From contig NZ_OY781884.1 of NCBI RefSeq assembly GCF_963677155.1, forward strand, positions 723,501 to 787,500: DNA of 64,000 bases, written 5' to 3'. This document shows positions 1 through 8,527 of this stretch, one piece after another; position 1 is the stretch's first letter; every line of letters begins with the position of its first letter. Position numbers and translations under genes: made by a program. The notes under the pieces were generated by a model, which was not told the origin of the DNA, ran no database searches, and saw nothing but the letters and a program-made list of their open reading frames with translations. Source of the stretch: an uncultured Draconibacterium sp. GTDB lineage: Bacteria; Bacteroidota; Bacteroidia; Bacteroidales; Prolixibacteraceae.

Positions 1-2
1 AT

Positions 3-896
3 AGAAACCGATTGTGGAATGCCAACTTATCGGTTTCGGCCGAGTTCGATTACACCTCGTTTGGGTTTGGCGCAGGCCGCACCTGGCTTTTCAACGAAAA
101 AAACACCGAGTTATCGTTGAATGGTAACGTTTATCTCGATACCTGGAAACTGCTCTATCCTATTGAGCTTAGGCCCCAGGGAGGCGAAGGTAATTCAGGG
201 AGTTCGTTTCAACAGCTGGTACCCGGTTACGATCCATCTTCGTTTACCGAACATCCGAGCAAAGGAAGAAACTCCTACTCGGGCAGTATAGGTCTTTCGC
301 AAATCCTTTCAAGCAGATTGACTGGTTATGTTTCAGCCGATTTTATTCTGCAAAAAGGTTTGTTATCGACACCGTTTCACCGCATTTATTTTGCCGATAA
401 AGATGATTACTTTTACGAGAACTTCCAGCTGGCCGATGATATTGAGCACCTGCCCGACTCGCGTTTTAAAATTGCGCTGGGTGCCCGCCTCAACTATTTT
501 GTAAACCACCGGGTAACACTGCGTACCTTTTACCGCTATTACACCGACGACTGGGGAATTACTTCGCATACAGCAAAAATTGAAGTACCGATAAAAATTA
601 CTGATAAGTTTACAGTGTACCCGTCGTACCGGTTTTACAACCAAACGGCAGCAGACTACTTTGCGCCGTACAACGAGCATTTGTCGACCGAAGAGTTTTA
701 CACCTCGGACTACGACCTGTCGAAATTTACGGCCAATAACTACGGCTTCGGCATTAGCTACACCGATGTGTTTACGAAAGGCCACATCTGGAAACTGGGT
801 TTAAAAAGTATCGACTTGAAATACCACAAATACGACCGCGATTCAGCTTTCTCTGCATCGATGTTCTCGTTTGGGGTGAAGTTTATTGTTGATTAG
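3..896 (+). CDS. DUF3570-type outer-membrane beta-barrel protein, 5' end outside window
   Basis: The reading frame is already open at the first bases of the window, so the start lies upstream and only the last 298 codons are present. The visible part is rich in alternating aromatic and polar residues (for example LRTFYRYYTDDWG and FTVYPSYRFYNQTA), with short turns between them, and ends in a strand-like FSFGVKFIVD, as expected for the C-terminal strands of an outer-membrane barrel. This pattern matches the DUF3570 family of Bacteroidota, whose function is not established. No enzyme motif is visible. A strong terminator follows about 20 bases after the stop, so this is the last gene of its transcript. 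The family call is from recognition of the pattern and is fairly sure; the role is unknown. Confidence 0.7.
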   Translation, partial: RNRLWNANLSVSAEFDYTSFGFGAGRTWLFNEKNTELSLNGNVYLDTWKLLYPIELRPQGGEGNSGSSFQQLVPGYDPSSFTEHPSKGRNSYSGSIGLSQILSSRLTGYVSADFILQKGLLSTPFHRIYFADKDDYFYENFQLADDIEHLPDSRFKIALGARLNYFVNHRVTLRTFYRYYTDDWGITSHTAKIEVPIKITDKFTVYPSYRFYNQTAADYFAPYNEHLSTEEFYTSDYDLSKFTANNYGFGISYTDVFTKGHIWKLGLKSIDLKYHKYDRDSAFSASMFSFGVKFIVD

Positions 897-915
897 CAAA
901 TATCTTCTTAAAATA

Positions 916-965
916 AAAAAGCCCGGAGCTGTAAGGTTTAAATCTATACAACTCCGGGCTTTTTG
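916..965. terminator. Intrinsic terminator after the DUF3570 gene
   Basis: The arms AAAAAGCCCGGAG and CTCCGGGCTTTTT form a GC-rich stem with A and T tracts on the two sides. It lies 20 bases after the stop codon and could work in both directions. Confidence 0.9.
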
Positions 966-1269
966 CGTTGAAAACCGGATGGCTGTTCAATTCTATACCC
1001 CTCACCCTTTCGGGAACTCCCCTCTTGAGAGGAACCGCTCTTTAACGCATTGCTGCGGCATAATCAAAACTCTTACCAGCTCATCTAAAAACCATTTTCT
1101 CTTCTTACAGGAAAATGTCGACAGACAAAAGGGTAACGTTTTGGGTTAAAATATCTTTTCCGTAAAAAGGAAAACCATTAACAGCAGCAAAAGTATTTTT
1201 AAGTCATCCACAATTATTTTTAAAACCCTACGAAAGAAACTACTTTTACGCAAAAACAAATCATAAAGT
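966..1269. other. Intergenic stretch with a REP-like fragment, leader of cobO
   Basis: No gene is supported here. Around 1000-1033 there is a short pyrimidine-rich piece with a small hairpin (CTCttGAG type) resembling the palindromic filler found after cobO at 1801-1866. Close to the cobO start, TACTTTTA near 1241 is one base off the TAnnTTTG -7 consensus and is a possible promoter. I looked for cobalamin-riboswitch landmarks in front of this cobalamin gene and did not find convincing ones. Confidence 0.4.
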
Positions 1270-1785
1270 ATGAAAGGCTACGTACAGATATACACCGGAA
1301 ACGGCAAAGGAAAAACAACAGCTGCATTTGGATTGGCTTTGCGAGCATGCGGAGCAGATAAAAAAGTGTTTATCGCACAATTTGTAAAAGGAAAAACTTA
1401 CTCCGAAATAAAGGCGGTACAAAACTACCTGCCTCAAGCTGAAATCAAACAATACGGCAATGGATATTTCATTGTAAAAAAGCCCACCGATACCGATATT
1501 GAGTCGGCACAACAAGGACTAAATGAAATTAAAGAACTTATACAATCGGAACGTTACGATTTAGTAATTCTGGATGAAATTTTTATTGCACTTCATTATA
1601 AACTCATTTCTGTTGAAGCGGTAACAGAGCTAATTACAAACAAACCTGCCAACCTGGAACTGGTACTTACCGGCCGTTATGCCCCTGACGAAATAATTGA
1701 ACTGGCCGACCTGGTTACCGAAATGAAAGAAGTAAAACATTACTACAAAAAAGGTGTACCGGCTCGTAAAGGAATTGAGTTTTAA
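1270..1785 (+). CDS. cobO: Cob(I)yrinic acid a,c-diamide adenosyltransferase (CobO/BtuR type)
   Basis: The 171-residue protein adds the adenosyl group from ATP to reduced corrinoids, making adenosylcobalamin in biosynthesis or salvage. The family P-loop GNGKGKTTAAFG sits at residues 10-21, a Walker-B-like LVILDEI at about 97-103, and the C-terminal region contains the typical LTGRYAPDEIIELADLVTEM and the ending KKGVPARKGIEF. The length is slightly short of the roughly 190 residues usual for CobO, mainly at the N terminus, where the protein starts right at the first strand. It stands alone on the plus strand between two intergenic regions; no other cobalamin gene is in the window, so a salvage role is as likely as de novo synthesis. 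Confidence 0.92.
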   Translation: MKGYVQIYTGNGKGKTTAAFGLALRACGADKKVFIAQFVKGKTYSEIKAVQNYLPQAEIKQYGNGYFIVKKPTDTDIESAQQGLNEIKELIQSERYDLVILDEIFIALHYKLISVEAVTELITNKPANLELVLTGRYAPDEIIELADLVTEMKEVKHYYKKGVPARKGIEF

Positions 1786-1800
1786 AATTCACCCCTCTGC

Positions 1801-1866
1801 CAGCCATAAAGGCTGACATCTCCCCTCAACGGGGAGAAAAGAGGAATCCCTTGGCAAAGCCAAGGG
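1801..1866. repeat. Three consecutive short hairpins (REP-like palindromic filler)
   Basis: Three hairpins follow each other: CAGCC/GGCTG at 1801-1815, CTCCCC/GGGGAG at 1820-1836 and CCCTTGGC/GCCAAGGG at 1848-1866. None has a clear T tract. This style of stacked hairpins is common between genes in Bacteroidota and looks like a dispersed repeat. The rest of 1786-2152 shows only the promoter of the next gene. Confidence 0.6.
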
Positions 1867-2098
1867 GAATTATTAGATTAAAAACGCTGTTAACCGTTTG
1901 CCCCTGCACTGCTAAAAAATCGGAGTACCTTCTCTCTGTTCATTTCTTCAGCGTTATGTTCTTGCCCGACACTGATGCTCTTAGAAATCCGCAACAATAA
2001 GCTGGAAGTAACCTTTGTGCTTATCACGGTAAACTAATGTTCAATCCTGGATTAACATAAGATAACAATAATTACAACTTTTCAACACCTTTAAACTC

Positions 2099-2106
2099 TA
2101 TATTTG
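2099..2106 (+). promoter_or_regulatory. -7 promoter box of the first TlpA-like gene
   Basis: TATATTTG matches the Bacteroidota -7 consensus TAnnTTTG exactly and lies 47 bases upstream of the ATG at 2153. Confidence 0.65.
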
Positions 2107-2152
2107 ACAGTAAATCAACATTATTCGGAATCATCAACAAACAAACAAAAAA

Positions 2153-3274
2153 ATGATCAGAAAACTAATTATTCTCCAAATCATCGCCATCCTATTATTG
2201 GCCTTCAAAACCGCAACGAGTCGCAATGATGAACAACAGATTATTATTTCGGGGCAAGTATTGGATTTTAATCCCCAAAAAGACAAGATTGAATTACACA
2301 TTTACAGGGTGTTCAATGACAAAGAAATAGTAGATGCCCATTTGGATTCTGCAGGTAATTTCAGGTTTAAGTTTGAAAGCCCAATTCCTCTTGAAACAGA
2401 ACTGTTTTACGAAAGTAGTTTAACTGTTTTAACCCATCCCGGAGACAGCATCTTTGTAAGATTTAATGGCCACCAAAAAGTTCCGGACTTATTGAATACG
2501 GTTTCGTTTAGTGGCCATTCGGCAAAGTTAAATAACGACATTGTTGCATTTAAGAAGATGCTTTATAGCAATTACGTTCCTTTAAACAAGATCAGCCAAT
2601 CACAAGCCATTATGCAATTTGATGTTCCAAACTATGAGTTATACATAGACACATTGCAACTAGGATTTGATAACTTTTTGAATGCATTTACCAAACAGGT
2701 AACTCCCTGTACAGAAGCGTTAAATTGGGGAGAATTTTATCTCAATCAAATAACTTCTGATGCTCTCGTTAGCTATTATTCCGGTCATCAGTTTCCTGAT
2801 GCGTCCCAACCTGTCCATTCCTCTATTCCGGTAAGCTTTTATGACCGTTTATCGGATTCTACCCCTATTGATTTTTCAACCTTTTTAAATAGTAAAAGCC
2901 TCCCCCGATACATTGACAAGTACTGGCATTTCTATACAATTTATAATGCTTTAGCCGATGAATCTTATAAGCAAAACAACACGCAACCAGGTTATATCTC
3001 GCAAACAGTTATGTTTAGCGATTCACTTGTAAATGCAGGAATTATAAAGTATACTCCAGACAAATTGCTGCTACAATTAATTCTAATAGAAAAGGAATTG
3101 CGAAATTTTGAGAGATTGCATATTGAATCTTATGAGAAGAATAAAGAAATGATTAACCAACAAATTGTAGAACCTTTTTTAAAAGACATATTAAAAAACA
3201 ACTATACCCAAACGCTTAAAAAATTGAATAATCCCCAAATAGCATCAAATGCCATTCTAAAAAAAAGTAAATAA
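2153..3274 (+). CDS. TlpA-like thiol oxidoreductase, N-terminal part of a frameshifted gene
   Basis: This 373-codon frame holds a signal peptide (hydrophobic residues 4-18) and the N-terminal domain seen in Bacteroidota TlpA-family proteins, including the HPGDSIFVRF strand motif around residue 102. It aligns with residues 1 to about 350 of the next gene (3811-5271), up to the matching NNPQIASNAIL segment, then loses frame inside a run of eight A (3259-3266) and stops at 3274. The thioredoxin domain follows in the +1 frame at 3267-3671. Deleting one A would give one protein of about 505 residues. As it stands the product would be an exported protein without its redox domain. It may be a recent pseudogene, a sequencing error in the homopolymer, or a site of slippage. 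Confidence 0.75.
   Translation: MIRKLIILQIIAILLLAFKTATSRNDEQQIIISGQVLDFNPQKDKIELHIYRVFNDKEIVDAHLDSAGNFRFKFESPIPLETELFYESSLTVLTHPGDSIFVRFNGHQKVPDLLNTVSFSGHSAKLNNDIVAFKKMLYSNYVPLNKISQSQAIMQFDVPNYELYIDTLQLGFDNFLNAFTKQVTPCTEALNWGEFYLNQITSDALVSYYSGHQFPDASQPVHSSIPVSFYDRLSDSTPIDFSTFLNSKSLPRYIDKYWHFYTIYNALADESYKQNNTQPGYISQTVMFSDSLVNAGIIKYTPDKLLLQLILIEKELRNFERLHIESYEKNKEMINQQIVEPFLKDILKNNYTQTLKKLNNPQIASNAILKKSK
3259..3266 (+). other. A8 homopolymer at which the TlpA-like frame shifts
   Basis: Eight A residues span 3259-3266. In the first frame the codons are cta aaa aaa agt; with one A fewer they continue as gta aat aac tcc and reach the thioredoxin domain. The second frame has a stop (TAA at 3258-3260) directly before the run, so the switch has to occur within the A tract. 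Confidence 0.85.
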
Positions 3275-3671
3275 CTCCCCGGTTAAGGCTTTAATGGATA
3301 GCATTTTAATAAAAAACAAAGGAAAGGTTACTTACATTGATTGCTGGGCAGATTATTGTGGCCCTTGTTTGGCAGAATTGCCTAATTCGAAAATATTAGA
3401 GGAAGAGTTGAAAGATGAAGATATAGAATTCGTATACCTTTGTTTAAATTCAAACGAAGATGTTTGGAGAGCCTTGTTAGCAAAACATCAGCTAAAAAGC
3501 CAGCATTACTTTCTTACAAAAAACCAGAGTAAAGAATTTATAAAGGTATTTGGGATTACAGGAGTGCCCTATTATTTCTTAATCGACAAAAATAAAACGA
3601 TTGTTGAGAACGGTTCATATTTGACACCCAAGGTAGCAAAAGAGAAAATTAAAAAATTACTGAAAGATTAA
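3267..3671 (+). CDS. TlpA-like thioredoxin domain, C-terminal part of the frameshifted gene
   Basis: From 3267 the frame reads VNNSPVKALMDSILIKNKGK and runs through a thioredoxin fold with the active site DYCGPC, the PNSK segment that follows it in TlpA proteins, and the cis-proline region GITGVPYYF. The first ATG is at 3294, giving 125 residues, but that start has no ribosome binding site and lies inside the region matching the paralogue, so independent translation is doubtful. The usual tryptophan before the first active-site cysteine is replaced by tyrosine. In an intact protein this domain would reduce or isomerise disulfides in the periplasm. Confidence 0.75.
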   Translation, partial: VNNSPVKALMDSILIKNKGKVTYIDCWADYCGPCLAELPNSKILEEELKDEDIEFVYLCLNSNEDVWRALLAKHQLKSQHYFLTKNQSKEFIKVFGITGVPYYFLIDKNKTIVENGSYLTPKVAKEKIKKLLKD

Positions 3672-3810
3672 AATCGAGCTTTAAAACAGTGCCCTGTTGT
3701 ACAGTCGTCTCAAATGTTGTACAGGCTGCAACTATCGCATAACAGTTAAACTTAATTTTCATAAAATACTCATCAATAAGCATTTTGAATAAAATTAAAA
3801 CCGCAAAAAT

Positions 3811-5271
3811 ATGATCAAAGTAAAAAAATTTATCCCGGTTCTTCTTTCAGCAATTATTTTAGGAAGCTGCGCTGAAAAACAGCACGATAAACAAAACGCA
3901 ACACTAACCGTAATCACCGGAAATGTAAAAAACCTAAACGTTTATCCCAATACAAAAGAGTTCACGCTAAACATTGTCGATTTCAGAGGCAAAAAAACTA
4001 CTTTTTCCGATTCAATAAAAAGCGATGGTACTTTCAGGTTTGTATTTGATTTATACAAACCACAAGATATAACCATCGATCCAATAGTTGGACAAATTAT
4101 TGCACACCCCGGCGATTCAATTCATATTGGAATTGACTTTGCAGATATTGGCAATATTCAATTCTCAGGAGATCGTCAGAAATCCAATACCGGTTTAAAC
4201 AAGTTCTTAAACAGCAAATATTATGTACTTGGTTTTAATAATAGGGAAACAAACAGAATGGAGCTAAGCGAATTCCGGCTTTTCTGCGACAGTGTAAAGT
4301 TACTTACAGATAACAAACAACGTGAATTTGTAAAAAAATTCAAACCTACTCACGAAGTGATTGCATGGACAAAAGATTACGTAACTATAGCTTACCAAAA
4401 AGCACTGCTCCATTTCCCATTTCATTACGGGAATATAAGAAATCTAAAAAGTTTTAAAGAATTAGATGTCCCGGATGATTATTATAGCTTTTTAGAGAAT
4501 ATAAGCACTGATTTTTCTGATTCGATTGTGAATACCGCAATCTACCAGTTGTTGGGAAGTTATTCGAGTAATTACGCTTTAAGAACAATACAGGATACCA
4601 CCCTTTCGGTGCAAGAATATTACCAGAAATTAGCAAAAAATTTGATCAATGAACACAGTGATGGATTTTTTAGACAAATGCTTATTGGAAACCTGTTTTA
4701 CCAGAGATTGAATCAAAATGATCTGGATTTCTTCACCAACAACAAAAAACTGCTGGATGATAACGTACACGAATCGTCTCTGAAAATCCCGTTAACCAAT
4801 TACTACAGCAACTTAGAAAAACAAATAAACAATCCTGAAATAAATTCGAATGCAACTTTATCGAAATTGACTGAAACGGCAGGCGAATCGCTAATCGATT
4901 CAATTTTTGCAAAGAATGAGGGAAAAGTTATTTACATCGATTTTTGGGCAACCTCGTGTGGACCGTGTAAGGCAGAAATGCCAAATTCAAAAAAACTAAA
5001 AGAAAAGTTAGCTGGTGAGGATATTGAGTTTGTGTATATCTGCATCGATTCGGATGAAAAACAATGGAAGTTGGCTTTATCCCAAATGCAACTCGATGGA
5101 CAACATTATTATTGCAATAAGGAGCAAAGTAGAAATATTCGGAAAGCATTTGAAATAAATGGAATCCCGCATTATATGTTGATAAATAAAAAAGGTCACA
5201 TTATTGAAGCTGGGAGCTACTTAAGACCAATGAATCCTCAGACGATTTCGAAAATAAAAACATTGTTATAG
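3811..5271 (+). CDS. TlpA-family thiol:disulfide oxidoreductase lipoprotein
   Basis: The 486-residue protein is the intact paralogue of the broken gene just upstream. It has a lipoprotein signal peptide with lipobox LGSC (cysteine at residue 20), an N-terminal domain with the HPGDSIHIGI motif near residue 98, a helical middle region, and a C-terminal thioredoxin domain with active site TSCGPC near residue 383 and GIPHYM near residue 454. The position usually held by tryptophan before CGPC is serine. Such proteins are anchored facing the periplasm and act on disulfides; the exact partner is unknown. The tandem pair probably arose by duplication. No terminator is visible after the gene. Confidence 0.85.
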   Translation: MIKVKKFIPVLLSAIILGSCAEKQHDKQNATLTVITGNVKNLNVYPNTKEFTLNIVDFRGKKTTFSDSIKSDGTFRFVFDLYKPQDITIDPIVGQIIAHPGDSIHIGIDFADIGNIQFSGDRQKSNTGLNKFLNSKYYVLGFNNRETNRMELSEFRLFCDSVKLLTDNKQREFVKKFKPTHEVIAWTKDYVTIAYQKALLHFPFHYGNIRNLKSFKELDVPDDYYSFLENISTDFSDSIVNTAIYQLLGSYSSNYALRTIQDTTLSVQEYYQKLAKNLINEHSDGFFRQMLIGNLFYQRLNQNDLDFFTNNKKLLDDNVHESSLKIPLTNYYSNLEKQINNPEINSNATLSKLTETAGESLIDSIFAKNEGKVIYIDFWATSCGPCKAEMPNSKKLKEKLAGEDIEFVYICIDSDEKQWKLALSQMQLDGQHYYCNKEQSRNIRKAFEINGIPHYMLINKKGHIIEAGSYLRPMNPQTISKIKTLL

Positions 5272-5438
5272 CAATAATAGGTACAGTATTGAACATGATA
5301 ATAGGGGCCCTGGTGGCCCCATTTCACTAATCCCCTCGCGTGGTTAATATACCAGGGTATTACAACCTGGCAAATCCCGGAAACAGATGAATCGCGTCGG
5401 GGTTTATTCTACAATTCCCCGATCTTTTTCTCATCGTT
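5272..5438. other. Intergenic stretch with a GC-rich hairpin
   Basis: No gene is seen. A perfect stem GGGGCC/GGCCCC with a five-base loop lies at 5304-5320 but has no T tract, so it is not a classical terminator. Confidence 0.5.
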
Positions 5439-5774
5439 TACCTCAGAAGTTAAGAAATGGAGCTCTGAGCTACAAACAGACTATTCTAAGCTTCAAACAG
5501 GTACCTCATAACTTCAAATAAGTAGCTATGAGCTTCCCATAAGTAGCTTTTAGCTTCAAATGAGTAGCCCGAAGCTACTTAAAGGCACCTCTGAGCTTCA
5601 AATAAGTACTTCATAGCTCCAACTGTTGAGCTCTAAGCTTAATAATTGTAGTTCTGAGCTTGCTAGATGTGGTTCTGAGCTTCGTGGATATAGTTCAGAG
5701 GTGAATAGGGGTACTTATGAGGTACAGGGGGGTACCTCGGAGGTGGGTAGAGGTACCTTCGAGGTGGGGGTAAG
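5439..5774. repeat. Degenerate 21-bp tandem array, about 16 units
   Basis: The stretch divides into sixteen consecutive 21-base units with rough consensus TAGCTCTGAGCTTCAAATAA plus a final G. Units near the start are richer in A and contain GAGCT or AAGCT; the last four have drifted to GAGGT and runs of G. The period is exactly seven codons. On the plus strand one frame reads S-S-E-L-Q-I-S per unit but has stop codons in units 4, 6 and 9; from 5626 to 5808 it is open and gives a heptad series (CSSELAR, CGSELRG, YSSEVNR and so on). On the minus strand another frame reads Y-L-K-L-R-A-T, also broken by stops. It looks like a decayed coding minisatellite, not a live gene. Confidence 0.9.
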
Positions 5775-5949
5775 CAGCTGTTTTGTCTCCCTGACAAAGA
5801 GCGATTGATTTTGTAATGAATTAAAAACCGAAACATTAACCTGCATGTTATCTCTGGTTTAACTTATTAAAGATCACCACTACACAATTTTAATTCGCTA
5901 ATGATTTATATAGTTTCGCGGGCCAAACAGAAATTAAAATTTGCGAAGT

Positions 5950-7053
5950 ATGATTTGCGAACTGGCAAAAAAAGATATCGAAGAACTACAAACCACAAAC
6001 GTATTACCGCAAACCACTTTTTGGGGTCGTATAAAACGCAACCAGGGTTTTATTCCAAAAGGTTTTGAGCTTACCATTTCGCGCGATTTATTGGTTACAA
6101 ATGCCAATTCTCTCGCGAAAAAAGGGGAAGATTTGCTGGTACTGATAAAGTATGTAAACCCTAACGCTTGTTTTGCCTATGTTCCGTATGGTCCAAAAAT
6201 GGAGCCCACTTTCGAAAACCAGGGGCTGCTTTTAGAGCAGTTATCCGAATCGATACGACCGCACCTGCCTGCTAGCTGCATTTTTATTCGTTACGACCTA
6301 ACCTGGGAAAACCAGTGGGCCGCCGAGGATGATTATTTCGATGAGCAGGGAAACTGGATTGGTCCACCACCCGCCCAAACGCAGGAATACCGTTTAAACT
6401 TTAACACCGCTACCGGAAATGTAAAAAAGAGTATAGAGGACAACCTGCCTAAAAATACTTTCTTTCTCGACCTTACTTTAAACGAGGAGGAATTGATGTA
6501 CAACATGCGCTACAATACACGTTACAACGTACGCAAGGCCAATAAAAAAGGAATACGGGTGCGCGAATACGGGTTGGAGCAAATTGGCGACTGGTATAAA
6601 TTATACTACGATACGGCAATGCGTCATAATATGGCAATGCAAAGTCAGGAGTACTTTTCGTCTATCCTGAAAAACCAGGACAACAGCAAAAACGGGGTAA
6701 CGGTAAAAATGTTAATGGCCGATATTGACGGACGTTTTCTGTCGTCGATGTTCTTGGTTTTATCGCGAAAACGCGGAACCTATTTATATGGTGCTTCCAC
6801 CTCGTGTAAAGACAATTTAATGGCCAGTTATGCGCTGCAATGGGAGTCAATACGAATCTCGAAAGAATGGGGTTGCACCGAGTACGATATGTTTGGCTCG
6901 GCCCCTAACTTAGATAGCAGTCACCCGTTACACGGCGTACATATCTACAAAAAAGGGTTTGGTGGCGACCTCTACCACCGAATGGGATGCTGGGATTATC
7001 CTTACGATCAGAAACAATATGATATTTTTCGTTTGCAGGAAGCTCAGAAATAG
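5950..7053 (+). CDS. FemA/FemB-like peptidoglycan bridge aminoacyltransferase
   Basis: The 367-residue protein belongs to the FemAB family, which moves amino acids from aminoacyl-tRNA to lipid-linked peptidoglycan precursors; some members instead modify other lipids. Family signs include the MRYNTRYNVRKANKKGI segment near residue 190, the long helical middle part, and the conserved C-terminal HPLHGVHIYKKGFGGD with GASTSCKDNLMASYALQWE before it, typical of the GNAT fold. The ATG at 5950 is preferred over the TTG at 5941 because it gives a normal N terminus. A TAGTTTCG about 15 bases before it is one base off the -7 consensus. The gene stands alone, convergent with fabF. The substrate cannot be read from the sequence. 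Confidence 0.85.
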   Translation: MICELAKKDIEELQTTNVLPQTTFWGRIKRNQGFIPKGFELTISRDLLVTNANSLAKKGEDLLVLIKYVNPNACFAYVPYGPKMEPTFENQGLLLEQLSESIRPHLPASCIFIRYDLTWENQWAAEDDYFDEQGNWIGPPPAQTQEYRLNFNTATGNVKKSIEDNLPKNTFFLDLTLNEEELMYNMRYNTRYNVRKANKKGIRVREYGLEQIGDWYKLYYDTAMRHNMAMQSQEYFSSILKNQDNSKNGVTVKMLMADIDGRFLSSMFLVLSRKRGTYLYGASTSCKDNLMASYALQWESIRISKEWGCTEYDMFGSAPNLDSSHPLHGVHIYKKGFGGDLYHRMGCWDYPYDQKQYDIFRLQEAQK

Positions 7054-7123
7054 TTTCTCGTAAATTTCGCTGAAAATCGCTGATTTATTGCATGGGTGTA
7101 ATTCTGCGAAATTAGCGAGCCAT

Positions 7124-8374
7124 CTACTCCACCCACTTTTTAAACACCAAAGTAGCATTGTGTCCACCAAAACCAAAGCTGTTGGTAATGGCCACATCAA
7201 CCTTGGCATGTACACTTTTTTCGGTAATTATATTGATCGTTTTCGGGATTACCGGATCAATCTCAGTGGTGTTGATGGTAGGTGTTATTATTCCTTTTTC
7301 GATAGCTTTAATACAAAGAATCGATTCCACAGCTCCGGCGGCTCCCAGCAAGTGGCCGGTCATCGATTTTGAAGAACTGATTTTTAAATTTTGTGGATTT
7401 TCGCCAAACAAGCGGCGTATGGCATTAATTTCGCTGATATCGCCAATGGGTGTTGAAGTAGCGTGGGCATTCAGGTAATCCACCTCATCGGGCTTTACTC
7501 CGGCTTCATTTAATGCAAATTCCATGGCTTTTGATGCACCTTCGCCATCGGGGTGCGATGCTGCTACATGATAAGCATCGGAAGTCATAGCAGCGCCCAC
7601 AATTTCGGCATATATTTTTGCGCCACGTTGTTTGGCATGTTCGTAGTCTTCCAAAATCAGTGTTCCGGCTCCCTCTCCCATCACAAACCCATCGCGGTTT
7701 ACATCAAATGGCCGCGATGCCTTTTCGGGGTGCTCGTTATTTACCGACAAAGCACGCATGGAATTAAAACCACCTATTCCCATTTCAATAATTCCGGCTT
7801 CCGACCCACCGGTTACAAAAACCTTGGCCTTACCGAGTTTTATATAGTTGTAGGCATCCATAATGGCCGTATTCGAGGTGGCACAAGCCGACGATGTAGT
7901 GTAGCTCATTCCTTTCAAACCATATTTTAATGAGATCATTCCCGCTCCCATATTAATGAGCATTTTCGGCCCTAACATCGGACTAAAACGCGGCATACCG
8001 GTTTTGGCATATACTTTTACTTCCTTTTCGTAATGATCCATTCCGCCCTGACCTGATCCCCAAATCACACCAATATCGTAAGGATCGATGTTGCCCAAAT
8101 CCAAACCACTATCCAACAAAGCTTCTCCGGTAGTAATCAATGCATATTGCGCAAACAGGTCGGTACATTTAATATCCGACCGGTCGAGGTGCTCTTTCAC
8201 ATTAAAGCCTTTAATCTCGCAGGCAAATTTTGTTTTAAAGTTGGATGTATCGAATTTGGTAATGGGCACTGCACCGCTGGTTCCGCTCACAGCATTTTCC
8301 CAAAATTCGTTTATATTATTCCCGATAGGCGTAAGTGCTCCAAGCCCGGTTATTACAACTCGTCGTTTTTCCAT
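7124..8374 (-). CDS. fabF: 3-oxoacyl-[acyl-carrier-protein] synthase II
   Basis: The 416-residue protein condenses malonyl-ACP with acyl-ACP in fatty-acid elongation in the cytoplasm. It begins with RRVVITGLGALTPIGNN, carries the active-site cysteine in SSACATSN near residue 165, the first histidine in NAHATSTPIGD near residue 305, and the second in MTGHLLGAAGAVES near 342, and ends with the usual SFGFGGHNATLVFKK. Length is normal for FabF. No acyl-carrier-protein gene stands in front of it, unlike the usual acpP-fabF pair, so it may be a second or stand-alone copy serving a special lipid. Confidence 0.95.
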   Translation of the reverse strand: MEKRRVVITGLGALTPIGNNINEFWENAVSGTSGAVPITKFDTSNFKTKFACEIKGFNVKEHLDRSDIKCTDLFAQYALITTGEALLDSGLDLGNIDPYDIGVIWGSGQGGMDHYEKEVKVYAKTGMPRFSPMLGPKMLINMGAGMISLKYGLKGMSYTTSSACATSNTAIMDAYNYIKLGKAKVFVTGGSEAGIIEMGIGGFNSMRALSVNNEHPEKASRPFDVNRDGFVMGEGAGTLILEDYEHAKQRGAKIYAEIVGAAMTSDAYHVAASHPDGEGASKAMEFALNEAGVKPDEVDYLNAHATSTPIGDISEINAIRRLFGENPQNLKISSSKSMTGHLLGAAGAVESILCIKAIEKGIITPTINTTEIDPVIPKTINIITEKSVHAKVDVAITNSFGFGGHNATLVFKKWVE

Positions 8375-8473
8375 AATAAAACGGCACTCCCCTATTCCAG
8401 GTTATGCCTGATAAGTTATGATTTAGTTTCCGATTTATTCACCACAGCAATTCCTGCTGCAATGATTTTCAGG

Positions 8474-8481
8474 CAAATATA
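8474..8481 (-). promoter_or_regulatory. -7 promoter box of fabF
   Basis: On the minus strand TATATTTG matches the -7 consensus. The 5' leader would be about 90 bases and contains a small CAGCA/TGCTG hairpin. Confidence 0.6.
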
Positions 8482-8527
8482 AGCACTTATTTAAAAGATG
8501 GAATTTATACCTCCACCAATTTCAGTT

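Noticed and set aside
886-1149. 87-codon open frame after the DUF3570 gene
   Set aside because: It runs through the terminator and REP-like piece and resembles no protein.
966-1269. Cobalamin riboswitch upstream of cobO
   Set aside because: I could not find the conserved B12-box landmarks or a convincing fold; the region holds only a REP-like piece.
3240-3290. Programmed -1 ribosomal frameshift site (A AAA AAG type)
   Set aside because: The A tract is in the wrong phase: reaching the downstream frame needs loss of one base (+1), not -1, and no stimulatory structure was seen. A mutation or polymerase slippage is simpler.
5439-5774. CRISPR array
   Set aside because: The units are contiguous 21-base tandem copies with no spacers and no cas genes nearby.
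5626-5808. 60-codon open frame with heptapeptide repeats as a gene
   Set aside because: It begins with TTG, has no promoter or ribosome site, and is simply the part of the 21-bp array free of stops; earlier units of the same frame are interrupted.
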